Below are positions 30,585 to 39,004 of a stretch of 64,000 nt of DNA, in pieces. The notes beneath the pieces are model-generated. The model was not told where the DNA came from, did not search any database, and worked only from the letters and a program-made list of their open reading frames with translations. Source of the stretch: an uncultured Propionivibrio sp. (lineage in GTDB: Bacteria; Pseudomonadota; Gammaproteobacteria; Burkholderiales; Rhodocyclaceae); the NCBI RefSeq assembly GCF_963666255.1, contig NZ_OY762656.1:1922001-1986000 (forward strand), given 5' to 3'. Position 1 is the first letter of the stretch. Each line of letters begins with the position of its first letter. The position numbers and the translations under genes are program-made.

Positions 30585-31532
30585 TCAGGCCTTGGCCGGC
30601 CGGGCGCTCTTGGCGCGCTTGGCGGCCGGCTTCTTGGCAGATTCGGTGCCCATCGCCGCGTTGACCGCAGCCTCTGCCGCTTTCTGCATGCGGCAGGCCT
30701 TGTCTTCGTTCCAGTGGTCGAGCGCCATGCGCTCTTCCTTCGAGTAGCGGCGCAGGCGGGTCATCATGTCGAGGAAGTCGACCTTGTGGCCGTCGAAGTC
30801 GGGGCCGTCGACGCAGGCGAACTTGACCTTGTCGCCGACCTTGACGCGGCAGCCGCCGCACATGCCGGTGCCATCGACCATCAGCGGGTTGAGGCTGACC
30901 ATGGTCTTGATGCCGTAGGGCCGCGTCGTGTCGGCGCATCCCTTCATCATGATCATCGGGCCGATGGCGACGACTTCGTCGATGTCGCGGTGGCGCTGGA
31001 TCGCCTGTTCGAGGCCGAGCGTCACGAGGCCCTTGATGCCGACCGAGCCGTCGTCGGAGCAGATGATGAATTCGTCGCAGCAGGCGCGGAACTTGTCGTC
31101 CCAGAAGACCAGGTCCTTGTTGCGGAAACCGACGACGCCGATGACATAGGCGCCGGATTCCTTGTAGGCGCGGGCCTGCGGATAGACCGGCGCGACGCCG
31201 AGGCCGCCGCCGACGCAGACGACCTTGCGCGCATGGCCGATGGTGCTCGGCACGCCCATCGGGCCGACCAGCGCGTAGAGCGAGGTGCCGACCTTGCAGG
31301 CGTCCTGCATTTCGCGCGTGGTCTTGCCGACGGCCTGGATCACCAGCGTGATCGTGCCCTTGTCGACGTCATAGTCGGCGATGGTCAGCGGGATGCGTTC
31401 GCCGTGCTCGTGGAGCATGACGATGACGAACTGTCCGGGCTTGGCCGCCTTGGCCATTAACGGGTGACGTACTTCAAGCAGGTACGTGACGTCGGAGAAG
31501 TCCTCGCGCGCCACGATTTCAAAATTTGCCAT
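30585..31532 (-). CDS. nfnA: FNR-like FAD/NAD-binding subunit with 2Fe-2S cluster, NfnA/SudB-like
   Basis: A 315-residue ferredoxin-NADP reductase-fold protein. The FAD domain has GQFVIVMLHEHGERIPLTI, the nucleotide site VVCVGGGLGVAPVYPQARA, and the C-terminal cysteine motif DGTGMCGGCRVKVG with KFACVDGPDFDGHKVDF, typical of NfnA/SudB 2Fe-2S subunits. A Lys/Ala-rich tail of about 20 residues (AAKRAKSARPAKA) ends it and resembles the KorA leader. It is the first gene of the five-gene operon. In thermophile Nfn complexes this subunit binds NADH; whether bifurcation happens here is unknown. Confidence 0.86.
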   Translation of the reverse strand: MANFEIVAREDFSDVTYLLEVRHPLMAKAAKPGQFVIVMLHEHGERIPLTIADYDVDKGTITLVIQAVGKTTREMQDACKVGTSLYALVGPMGVPSTIGHARKVVCVGGGLGVAPVYPQARAYKESGAYVIGVVGFRNKDLVFWDDKFRACCDEFIICSDDGSVGIKGLVTLGLEQAIQRHRDIDEVVAIGPMIMMKGCADTTRPYGIKTMVSLNPLMVDGTGMCGGCRVKVGDKVKFACVDGPDFDGHKVDFLDMMTRLRRYSKEERMALDHWNEDKACRMQKAAEAAVNAAMGTESAKKPAAKRAKSARPAKA

Positions 31533-31971
31533 GGTGCTTGCTTCCTTACCCTGATTGTTCTGGTGATCAAAGCCCGGACACCGGCAGCGGCAAGACGACC
31601 CGACTGATGGTTGTTGCGGGCGGTGGTGACGTCGTCGCGTTCATGTGCGCTGTCGTGAGATTTTTTATTGATATCCGCAACGACGTCCGGGTCATTTTGC
31701 ACATTTCCGGCACCGAAGAAATCGCTGTCTTGTTACAACGTGATGCGATTACGGAATGATCTTCGCCGGTCTTTGCAGAATGGGGCCAGGCGGCGTGCCG
31801 CTTCGGCGCGGCGAGGGGGCCTGACTTGGTGCGGCCGCCTCAGTGGGTGAGGGAGTGTCTGTTTTGCGTCCGATCGCCGATATTTTTTGTTGCCGTGCTA
31901 TTGCATTTACATATGGCTGGCGGCTTTATCAAGGTATAGTAACAATGTTGTGCAATTCTGGAATGGATGCC
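31533..31971. other. Divergent intergenic region nfnA / LysR gene
   Basis: A 439-nt region that should hold the promoters of the redox operon and the LysR gene. It contains AT-rich patches at 31660-31680 and 31880-31945. A TTGAT at 31667 is not followed by a matching half, so I do not call an FNR box. There is no convincing ORF or RNA gene. Confidence 0.45.
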
Positions 31972-32880
31972 ATGAGAAGAAAAATTCCGGGGACGGAGCT
32001 CCTGATTGCTTTCGAAACGGCCGCGCGACACCAGAGCTTCACGCGCGCCGCGGAGGAGTTGTCGCTGACCCAGAGTGCCGTCTGCCGGCAGATTTCGGCG
32101 TTGGAGGAGTATCTCGGCGTTGCGCTGTTCAACCGCATCAAGAAGCGCGTGACGCTTTCCGAGGCGGGGCAGCTTTATGCGCGGCAGGTGCGGGAGAACC
32201 TCAATCGTCTGGAGCACGACACGTTGTCGCTGATGGCGCATCGCGGTGCCGGCGGTGTGCTCGAACTCGCGGCGATCCCGACCTTTGCCTCGCGCTGGCT
32301 GATTCCGCGCCTGACCGACTTCCGCGCCCATCATCCCGGCATCAGCATCGATCTCGCGACGCGCGCCGAACCCTTCATGTTCAATGACACGCCCTTCGAC
32401 GCGGCGATCCATTTCGGCGATCCGATCTGGCCCGGTGCGGTGATCGAATACCTGTTCGGCGAGGAGATGGTGCCGGTCTGCAGTCCCGATCTGCTCAAGG
32501 GGCGCGTCCAGATCGAGCCGCAGGAACTGGCGACGATGGAACTCCTGCATCAGTCGGCGCGCTCGGATGCCTGGCGGCAGTGGTTCGAGATGGTCGGCGT
32601 CAGCGGCGTCAACGTCATGGGCGGCGCGCGCTACGAACTTTTTTCGATGCTGATTCCCGCGGCGCAGGCCGGGCTGGGCGTCGCGCTGGTGCCGCACTTC
32701 TTCGTGCAGAAGGAAATCGCCTCGGGCGAACTCGTCTGCCCGTGTCCGTATGCGCTGCGCAGCAAGCGCGCGTACTACCTCGTCTATCCCGAGGATCACG
32801 CCGGCTCGGCCTCGCTGCAGGTCTTCAGCAAGTGGCTGCACGAACAGGCAGCGGCCTACCGCGAAACCGAAACCAACTGA
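31972..32880 (+). CDS. LysR-family transcriptional regulator (GcvA-like)
   Basis: A 302-residue regulator. The N-terminal winged helix (FETAARHQSFTRAAEELSLTQSAVCRQISALEEYLG) and RKRVTLSEAGQLYA-type wing are of the GcvA subgroup, followed by an effector domain with LAAIPTFASRWLIPRL. ATG 31972 starts 12 residues before the helix-turn-helix region; ATG 31963 is an alternative and the frame stays open to 31843. It diverges from the nfn/kor operon and converges with the Bug gene, so it may control the redox operon or the neighbouring transporter. A strong terminator follows. Confidence 0.9.
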   Translation: MRRKIPGTELLIAFETAARHQSFTRAAEELSLTQSAVCRQISALEEYLGVALFNRIKKRVTLSEAGQLYARQVRENLNRLEHDTLSLMAHRGAGGVLELAAIPTFASRWLIPRLTDFRAHHPGISIDLATRAEPFMFNDTPFDAAIHFGDPIWPGAVIEYLFGEEMVPVCSPDLLKGRVQIEPQELATMELLHQSARSDAWRQWFEMVGVSGVNVMGGARYELFSMLIPAAQAGLGVALVPHFFVQKEIASGELVCPCPYALRSKRAYYLVYPEDHAGSASLQVFSKWLHEQAAAYRETETN

Positions 32881-32906
32881 ACGGCGTCACGCCGTCGATC
32901 ACGACG

Positions 32907-32950
32907 CGCCGCCGATTGTCCGGTTGTACCGGGTGATCGGCGGCGTTTTT
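32907..32950 (+). terminator. Rho-independent terminator of the LysR gene
   Basis: CGCCGCCGAT (32907-32916) pairs with ATCGGCGGCG (32936-32945) and is followed by TTTTT. The loop is 19 nt. It stands between two convergent genes. Confidence 0.88.
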
Positions 32951-32966
32951 ATTGAAAAAGGCGGGA

Positions 32967-33929
32967 TCAGTCGAGCGTGATCTTGCCGGTCTCGATGACG
33001 GTCTTCCAGCGTGCCTGTTCCTGTTGCAGGAAGGTGGCGAATTCCTGCGGCGTATTGGCGACAATCTCGAAGCCGGGATCGGTCATTTTCTTGGCGATCT
33101 CGGGATCTTTCAGCGTCGCCACCATGGCGCCGTGCAACGCGTTCCGGATGTCCGCCGGCAGGCCTTTCGGCGCGGCGATCGCCTGCCACGAGTAGACCAC
33201 CATGTCGGTGATGCCGGCTTCAGCCATGGTCGGCACATCGGGCAACAGCGGCGAGCGTTTTTCCGACGTGATTGCCAGCGCCTTCAGTTTGCCGGCCTTG
33301 ATGTGGCCGCTGACGACGTTGAGGTTCTGGAACGAGGCGTCGGCGTGGCCGGCGATGACGTCGGCGATGGCCGGGGCGCCGCCCTTGTAGGGGACGTGGA
33401 TGCCGCTGGTGCCGGTCTTCTGCCAGAAGAGCGCAGCCGAGAGGTGGTCCGAGGTGCCGGCGCCGGAGGTGACGAAGCTCATCTTGTTCGGATTTTTCTT
33501 CAGATGCGCGACGAGTTCGGCGACGTTATTGACCGGAATGTTCGGATTGACGAAAAGGACGTTCGGCGAGCGCACGGCGACCGTCATCAGGTCGAAGTCC
33601 TTCATCGGGTCGTACGAGAGATTCTTCTGCAGGAACGGGTTGGTGGCGTAGATGCCGATCGAGGCGACGAGCAGCGTGTAGCCGTCGGGTGCGGCGCGCT
33701 TGACCTGCGTCGCGCCGATGGCGCCGGTGGCGCCCGGCTTGTTTTCGACGATGAAGGGCTGGCCGAGTTTCTCGCCCATCTTCGTCGTCATCAGTCGCGC
33801 CACCATGTCGGTCGAGCCGCCGGGGGCGAAGGGCACGATCATCGTTACCGGCTTGTCGGGATAGCCGGCGGCCTGGGCGCCGGCGGCGAGCGCGCAGCCT
33901 GTCAGTAGCGCGGTCAGAAGCTTTTTCAT
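32967..33929 (-). CDS. Bug/TctC-family periplasmic solute-binding protein
   Basis: A 320-residue exported binding protein with signal peptide (MKKLLTALLTGCALAAGAQA). Family marks are YPDKPVTMIVPFAPGGSTDMVARL, the ENKPGATGAIGATQV loop, DGYTLL and VPYKGGAPAIADVIAGH. Such proteins deliver carboxylates to TctAB-type permeases; no tctAB is adjacent, which is common for Bug proteins in betaproteobacteria. CAGGAGG precedes ATG 33929. It lies 133 nt after the talarate dehydratase-like gene on the same strand, so it may bind an aldarate or related acid. Confidence 0.92.
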   Translation of the reverse strand: MKKLLTALLTGCALAAGAQAAGYPDKPVTMIVPFAPGGSTDMVARLMTTKMGEKLGQPFIVENKPGATGAIGATQVKRAAPDGYTLLVASIGIYATNPFLQKNLSYDPMKDFDLMTVAVRSPNVLFVNPNIPVNNVAELVAHLKKNPNKMSFVTSGAGTSDHLSAALFWQKTGTSGIHVPYKGGAPAIADVIAGHADASFQNLNVVSGHIKAGKLKALAITSEKRSPLLPDVPTMAEAGITDMVVYSWQAIAAPKGLPADIRNALHGAMVATLKDPEIAKKMTDPGFEIVANTPQEFATFLQQEQARWKTVIETGKITLD

Positions 33930-34062
33930 CGAGTGAACCTCCTGCTGGATGTCCCGTGATCGGGCGCGGCATCTTCGGGACTCGGGATGCCGCGCAAATG
34001 CAAAAAGCTACGGAGCGTCGCCGCTAACGCGCGCCGATCCGGTCGAGACGATGACAAGTGAA

Positions 34063-35220
34063 TCAGGGGCGCTGGCCGACCTCGACCTGTTCGCGCGTCC
34101 AGGCCCGCGCCTGCTCGCTGATGCTGACGCCGAGCCCGGGGCGCTTCGGCACGAGCATGCGGCCGTCGGCGATTTCGAGGCGTTCGTTGAAGAGCGGTTC
34201 GAGCCATTCGAAATGCTCGACCCAGGGTTCGCGCGGGTAGGCGGCGGCGAGATGGACGTGCAGTTCCATGGCGAAGTGCGGCGCCAGCATCAGGCCGGCG
34301 TGCTCGGCGAGACCGGCGACCTTGAGGAAGGGCGTGATGCCGCCGACGCGCGGCGCGTCGGGCATGACGTAGTCGGCGGCGCGGTGCCGGATCAGTTCGG
34401 CGTGCTCGGCGGCGCTGGTGAGCATTTCGCCGGTGGCGATCGGCGTGTCGAACTGCGCCGCGAGCGCGGCGTGGCCTTCATTGTCGTAGCAGTCAAGCGG
34501 CTCCTCGATCCAGATCAGGTTGAACTGTTCGAAGATGCGGCACATGCGCTGCGCCGTCGGCCGGTCCCATTGCTGATTGGCATCGACCATCAGCGGGAAG
34601 TCGTCGCCGAGGTGCTTGCGCACCGCCTCGACGCGGCGGATGTCGAGCGCGCAGTCGGGCTGGCCGACCTTGAGCTTGATGCCGCCAATGCCCTTTTCAC
34701 GCGACAGGCGGGTGTTGACGAGCAGTTGCTCAAGTGGCGTGTGCAGGAATCCGCCCGAGGTGTTGTAGCAGCGCACCGAGTCGCGATGGGCGCCGAGCAG
34801 CTTGGCGAGCGGCAGTCCGGCGCGCTTGGCTTTCATGTCCCAGAGGGCCACGTCGAAGGCGCCGATCGCCTGCGTCGACAGGCCGCTGCGACCGACCGAG
34901 GCGCCGGCCCAGCAGAGTTTGTCCCAGAGCCGGGCGATGTCGTTCGGGTCTTCGCCGAGCAGGCGATCGACGATTTCCCTGGCGTGGGCGAACTGGCCCG
35001 GGCCGCCGGCGCGCTTCGAATAGCTGAAGCCGATGCCGCTGTGTCCGCCGGTCGTTTCGATTTCGGCGAAGAGAATGGCGATCTCGGTCATCGGTTTCTG
35101 CCGGCCGGTCAGCACCTTGGCGTCGCTGATCGGCGTCGCCAGCGGCAGGAAGCAGGAGGAGACCCGGACCCAGGCGATCTTGTCATCCTGCATCGGGGCG
35201 GTGATGGGGGCTGCGGGCAT
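34063..35220 (-). CDS. Enolase-superfamily sugar-acid dehydratase, probably L-talarate/galactarate dehydratase
   Basis: A 385-residue protein of the mandelate racemase group. The KxK catalytic base is in GIGGIKLKVGQ, metal ligands in LMVDANQQWDR, IWIEEPLD and ATGEM, and the His of the His-Asp dyad in LAPHFAMELHVHL. Stretches such as KVLTGRQKPMTEIAILFAEIE (split) and SYSKRAGGPGQFAHA recall L-talarate/galactarate dehydratases of Polaromonas and Salmonella, which make 5-keto-4-deoxyglucarate. ATG 35220 follows GAGAGGAA. It diverges from a LacI regulator with an operator-like palindrome between them. Confidence 0.88.
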   Translation of the reverse strand: MPAAPITAPMQDDKIAWVRVSSCFLPLATPISDAKVLTGRQKPMTEIAILFAEIETTGGHSGIGFSYSKRAGGPGQFAHAREIVDRLLGEDPNDIARLWDKLCWAGASVGRSGLSTQAIGAFDVALWDMKAKRAGLPLAKLLGAHRDSVRCYNTSGGFLHTPLEQLLVNTRLSREKGIGGIKLKVGQPDCALDIRRVEAVRKHLGDDFPLMVDANQQWDRPTAQRMCRIFEQFNLIWIEEPLDCYDNEGHAALAAQFDTPIATGEMLTSAAEHAELIRHRAADYVMPDAPRVGGITPFLKVAGLAEHAGLMLAPHFAMELHVHLAAAYPREPWVEHFEWLEPLFNERLEIADGRMLVPKRPGLGVSISEQARAWTREQVEVGQRP

Positions 35221-35275
35221 GGCCGATTCCTCTCGTGTCGGGGGCTGAAAATCGCTTTTAGCGGAATGTTTGCTG

Positions 35276-35295
35276 AAATGATAGCGCAATCATTT
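35276..35295. promoter_or_regulatory. Candidate LacI-family operator
   Basis: AAATGAT-AGCGCA-ATCATTT is a perfect 7+7 inverted repeat with a CG centre, the usual form of LacI/GntR-type operators. It lies 55 nt upstream of the dehydratase and about 120 nt upstream of the divergent LacI gene. Confidence 0.65.
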
Positions 35296-35417
35296 TAGTC
35301 GTCAACCAGTTTTTATTTGGCTTGTACAGGGCGATTGGCTGTCAATGAGCAGACGGTTGCGGTATCATCAGGCGACGAATTCTGTGTTTTCCATTGTTTC
35401 TGGCTGCCGGAGCGCCG

Positions 35418-36455
35418 ATGCCTTCTTTCGCTGCTGATTCGCCCGTAACGCCCGCCGCCGAGGCGCCGCGCAGTGTCACGCTCAAGGATGTCGCGCGGGT
35501 TGCCGGGCTGTCGCCGATCACCGTATCGCGGGCGCTGAGCACACCGGACATCGTCCGTTCCGAAACCGTGGCGCGCGTGCGTGCGGCGGTCGAACTGACC
35601 GGTTACATCCCGAATCTGCTGGCCGGCGGACTGGCGTCGAAGCGCAGCCGTCTCGTCGCCGCGATCGTGCCGCAGCTTTCCAACGCGATGTTCGCCGAAA
35701 CCGTCCAGGGACTCGGCGACCAGCTCGCCGCCCACGGTTACCAGTTGCTGCTCAGCCTGAGCGAGTATTCGCCACAGCGCGAGAGCGAACTCGTCGCCGC
35801 CATTCTCAGCCGCAAACCCGACGGCATCGTGCTGACCGGCATCAACCATGCGCCAGAGACGCGCAAGCGCCTGCTCTCGGCGTCGGTACCGGTGGTCGAG
35901 ACCTGGGATCTCACGCCGACGCCGCTCGATATGCTGGTCGGGTTTTCGCATTTTCGCATCGGCGAGACGATCGCCCGCTATTTGCTCGGCAAAGGCTATC
36001 GCCGCTTCGGCCTCGTCTGGGCCGACGACGAGCGCGCCGCGGTGCGCCGCCAGGGCTTCGAGTCGGTGCTCGCCGAACAGGGCATGGCGCCGCCGCCGGC
36101 CTGCGAGGAGCCCTTGCCGACAACGCTTGAACTTGGACGCCGCGGCCTGGCGACGCTGCTGGGCAGCGGCCAGACCTTCGACGCCATCGTCTGCAGTTCC
36201 GATGCGTTGGCACAGGGCGTACTGACCGAGGCGCGCGTGCGCGGCCTGTCGGTGCCCGGCGATCTCGCCGTCATGGGCTTCGGCGACCTCGACTTTGCCG
36301 CGCACACCGCGCCGTCGATCTCGTCGATCCATATCGACAAACGCGCCATCGGCCGGCAGGCGGCCGATGCGCTGCTCGCCCGCATCGCCGGACGTCCGCT
36401 CGCCACGCCGATCTTCGACGTCGGTTTTACGCTGGTGTCGCGGGAGTCGGCCTGA
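35418..36455 (+). CDS. LacI-family transcriptional regulator (GntR/IdnR-like)
   Basis: A 345-residue repressor. The LacI helix-turn-helix and hinge are clear: VTLKDVARVAGLSPITVSRAL, and GYIPNLLAGGLASKRSRLVA, followed by a periplasmic-binding-like effector domain (DGIVLTG, DAIVCSSDALAQGVL, MGFGDLDFAAHTAPSISSIHID). The hinge and C-terminal style resemble gluconate regulators, fitting a sugar-acid effector. ATG 35418 leaves a 20-residue leader before the DNA-binding domain. It probably represses the divergent dehydratase through the palindrome at 35276-35295 and perhaps the FMN oxidase downstream. Confidence 0.92.
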   Translation: MPSFAADSPVTPAAEAPRSVTLKDVARVAGLSPITVSRALSTPDIVRSETVARVRAAVELTGYIPNLLAGGLASKRSRLVAAIVPQLSNAMFAETVQGLGDQLAAHGYQLLLSLSEYSPQRESELVAAILSRKPDGIVLTGINHAPETRKRLLSASVPVVETWDLTPTPLDMLVGFSHFRIGETIARYLLGKGYRRFGLVWADDERAAVRRQGFESVLAEQGMAPPPACEEPLPTTLELGRRGLATLLGSGQTFDAIVCSSDALAQGVLTEARVRGLSVPGDLAVMGFGDLDFAAHTAPSISSIHIDKRAIGRQAADALLARIAGRPLATPIFDVGFTLVSRESA

Positions 36456-36487
36456 CGCATTCTTCCCTTTCCTTTGACGATACCGCC

Positions 36488-37666
36488 ATGAGTTCCCGTG
36501 CCGTCCAGCGCTGCCGCGCCCGTTACCTGAGCCTCGACGATTTTGAACACGCGGCGCGGCGCAAATTGCCGCGCTCGCTCTTCGGTTATGTCGACGGCGC
36601 GACCGAGAACAACCTGAGCCTGCGCGACAACCGCAAGGTGTTCGAGGAAATCCTGTTCCAGCCGCGCGTGCTGGTGAATGTGGCCGGGCGCGACCCGTCG
36701 GTCGAGCTGTTCGGCACGCGCTATCGCGCGCCTTTCGGCATTGCGCCGATGGGCATCTGTTCGCTCACCGGCTATCGCGGCGACATCGCCCAGGCCGCCG
36801 CCGCGCACGCGGCCGGCGTGCCGATGGTGCTGAGTTCCTCGTCGCTGATCCGCCTCGAGGAGGTGGTTGCGGCGGCGCCCGGCGCCTGGTTCCAGCTCTA
36901 TGTGCCGCGCCACGAGCAGGCCGTCGACGCGCTGATCGACCGGGTTGCGCGCGCCGGCGTCGAGGTGCTGGTGGTGACCGTCGATTCGGCCGTCGTGCCC
37001 AATCGCGAGAACAACGTGCGCAACGGTTTCAAGACGCCGCTCGAACCCAGCCTGCGCCTGCTCTGGGAAGGCGTCAGTCATCCGTCATGGTCGCTCGGCA
37101 CCTTCATGCGCACGATCCTTCGCCATGGTGTGCCGCATTTCGAGAACAACACCGCCGAGCGCGGCACCTCGCTGATCGCCCGTAACGTCGAGCGCGATTT
37201 CAGCGGACGCGAGTACCTCGACTGGGGGGCACTGCGCCGCATCCGCGCCCGCTGGCGCGGCAAGCTCGTGCTCAAGGGCATCCTGCATCCCGACGATGCC
37301 CGCCGCGCCGGCGAGATCGGTGCTGATGGCATCATCGTCTCGAATCACGGGGGGCGGCAACTCGATGGTTCGTTATCGCCGATGCGCGCCTTGCCGGCCA
37401 TCGTCGCCGCGGCCGGATCGCAGATGGTGATGATCGACAGCGGCTTCCGGCGCGGCACCGACATCCTCAAGGCGATGGCGCTCGGTGCGCGCTTCGTCTT
37501 TGTCGGCCGGCCCTTCAATTACGCGGCCGCGGTCGCCGGCGAGGCCGGCGTCGCGCATGCGATCACGCTCCTGCGCGACGAAGTCCATGCCGACATGGGA
37601 CTGATCGGCATCAACCGTCTCGACGAACTCGATCCTGGCTTTCTGTATCGACCGGCGGCCGGCTAG
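36488..37666 (+). CDS. FMN-dependent alpha-hydroxy-acid oxidase/dehydrogenase
   Basis: A 392-residue TIM-barrel flavoenzyme of the LldD/glycolate oxidase/mandelate dehydrogenase family. It contains FGYVDGATENNLSLRDN, PFGIAPMGICSL, FQLYV, the lysine of LVLKGILHPDDA, the catalytic His-Gly-Gly-Arg in SNHGGRQLDG and the phosphate site DSGFRRGTDILKA. It oxidises an L-2-hydroxy acid; lactate, glycolate, tartronate-like or mandelate substrates remain possible. It starts 32 nt after the LacI gene on the same strand. Its TAG overlaps the stop of the convergent nuclease gene at CTAG 37663-37666. Confidence 0.9.
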   Translation: MSSRAVQRCRARYLSLDDFEHAARRKLPRSLFGYVDGATENNLSLRDNRKVFEEILFQPRVLVNVAGRDPSVELFGTRYRAPFGIAPMGICSLTGYRGDIAQAAAAHAAGVPMVLSSSSLIRLEEVVAAAPGAWFQLYVPRHEQAVDALIDRVARAGVEVLVVTVDSAVVPNRENNVRNGFKTPLEPSLRLLWEGVSHPSWSLGTFMRTILRHGVPHFENNTAERGTSLIARNVERDFSGREYLDWGALRRIRARWRGKLVLKGILHPDDARRAGEIGADGIIVSNHGGRQLDGSLSPMRALPAIVAAAGSQMVMIDSGFRRGTDILKAMALGARFVFVGRPFNYAAAVAGEAGVAHAITLLRDEVHADMGLIGINRLDELDPGFLYRPAAG

Positions 37667-38400
37667 TGCCCCGGCGCAATGCCGGGCAGGAAATCGATGC
37701 CGGTGCGCTGCCGCAACTCGTCGTAAGGCAGCGGCCGGGTCGGTTGAGCGTCGTTGCTGTTGTCGCTCCAGTGCGCCCAGGCGCGCCCCGCTTGCGGATC
37801 GTAGACGAGCTTGAAGAGGGCCGTCGGCACCCAGACGCGCCCGACGCCGATCGTCTTCGGCACGGATGGAAAGACCGGGCCGGTGAAGACGTAGACGGTG
37901 TGCCCGCTGCGTTTGACGTATTGCCGCGTGCCTTTCTCGACGACCTTGGCCCAGAGACCGCGATTATGTTCGGGCGCCTGCGGCACCATGTTGGCGAGCG
38001 AGAACGACTGCGCCATCGCCTGTGCCGTTGGCATATCGCCGGCCGGCGCCATGTGGCCGCGGTCGTAGCCCGAGCCCTTGTAGTCGGCCAGCGTCGCGCG
38101 CTCGGCGGCGCGCAGGCGGGCGTCGGCGAAGAAACGGTTGGTACGCGTCTCGTCGCCGGCGTCGTCGATCTGTTCGGGACTCAGCCGTTCGACGACGAAG
38201 ATCGGCGTCTTGCGCAGGCCCGAATGCAGGATCGCGAAAGCGTCGTAGCAGAGGTCGCGGGCAATCAGGCGGTCAGTGTCGGCGATGACCGGCGGCGTGC
38301 GGTTCGGGAAGAAATCGCGGCAGGCTTCGAAGGCCGCCTGGGCGGCGCCGGCGGTAAGCACCAGCAGCGTCGCGAGCAGGATCGAGCGGAGGAAACGCAT
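37663..38400 (-). CDS. Secreted DNA/RNA non-specific endonuclease
   Basis: The 245-residue product has a signal peptide (MRFLRSILLATLLVLTAGAAQA) and the beta-beta-alpha-metal nuclease motif DRGHMAPAGDM with the catalytic His, followed by the metal-ligand Asn in NMVPQAPEHNRGLW. Two cysteines (ACRDF, DLCYDA) may form a disulfide. Such NucA/Serratia-type nucleases degrade extracellular nucleic acids for nutrition. ATG 38400 is chosen at the signal peptide; the SD is weak. No dedicated inhibitor gene is seen, as expected for an exported enzyme. Confidence 0.92.
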   Translation of the reverse strand: MRFLRSILLATLLVLTAGAAQAAFEACRDFFPNRTPPVIADTDRLIARDLCYDAFAILHSGLRKTPIFVVERLSPEQIDDAGDETRTNRFFADARLRAAERATLADYKGSGYDRGHMAPAGDMPTAQAMAQSFSLANMVPQAPEHNRGLWAKVVEKGTRQYVKRSGHTVYVFTGPVFPSVPKTIGVGRVWVPTALFKLVYDPQAGRAWAHWSDNSNDAQPTRPLPYDELRQRTGIDFLPGIAPGH

Positions 38401-38504
38401 GAAGACTTTGTTTTTATCGGGGTGAATGTTGTTTTTATATCGGGCCACGCGGTACCGGTCCGTTGAGGGCCGGCTGGAACGACTGGGTCTTGCGTGGATT
38501 CAGC

Positions 38505-38537
38505 CCAGTCAGGGCGGGCGGATCTTGCCCTGACTGG
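38505..38537 (-). other. 11-bp perfect hairpin after the small RHH-like gene
   Basis: CCAGTCAGGGC (38505-38515) and GCCCTGACTGG (38527-38537) are perfectly complementary around an 11-nt loop. It starts 9 nt after the stop at 38547 on the minus strand. There is no T-run, so it may be a factor-dependent 3' end or a stability element. Confidence 0.55.
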
Positions 38538-38546
38538 CGGCGCCGT

Positions 38547-38756
38547 TCAGCAGCACTTTTCGCCGTGCTGTGTCTTGTGCGGCAGCCCGGTCATCTGCTC
38601 GAAGGCCTTGCAGCCGAGGACGAGCGAGAGCGTGCTGCTGAGGTAGGTTTCGAGGCCGACGCCGGCCTTGCGGGCTTTCTTCGAGAAAAATTCGTGTACC
38701 TGCGGGTCCAGCTTGAGCGTCACGTCGATCGTGTCGTGTTCGGTGTCCGGCATCAT
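38547..38756 (-). CDS. Small protein with ribbon-helix-helix-like N-terminus and CC tail (69 aa)
   Basis: A short protein that begins MMPDTEHDTIDVTLKLDPQ and continues VHEFFSKKARKAGVGLETYLSS, a beta-helix-helix pattern like CopG/Arc-type DNA-binding proteins. It ends in HGEKCC, an unusual vicinal cysteine pair that could bind metal. GAGGA precedes the double ATG at 38756/38753. No toxin gene is next to it, so an antitoxin role is not supported. The family is unknown to me. Confidence 0.62.
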   Translation of the reverse strand: MMPDTEHDTIDVTLKLDPQVHEFFSKKARKAGVGLETYLSSTLSLVLGCKAFEQMTGLPHKTQHGEKCC

Positions 38757-39004
38757 CGGAGAAATCCTCGCGCAATGGTTGGCAATGCTTGGGTCTGCCC
38801 ACCGCCCCCCGCTCGGATGGCTTCCGGATTGTGTCCGGCCATCGTCGGGAAGCGTCCCGTCGCAGTGTCCGGCGGGAGTGCGCACCATAACATTTGCATG
38901 GCAAGCACGCCAGCCCCGTCACCCGATCGTGCTACCCGTTTCGGGTGAGTCCATCGACTCGTCCGGCGATCCGCGATCCGCGCTTCGATGCCCTGTACTG
39001 GCGC

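Noticed and set aside
31665-31680. Possible FNR/ANR box near TTGATATCCGCAA upstream of the nfn/kor operon
   Set aside because: Only the first half-site matches; the second half does not resemble ATCAA.
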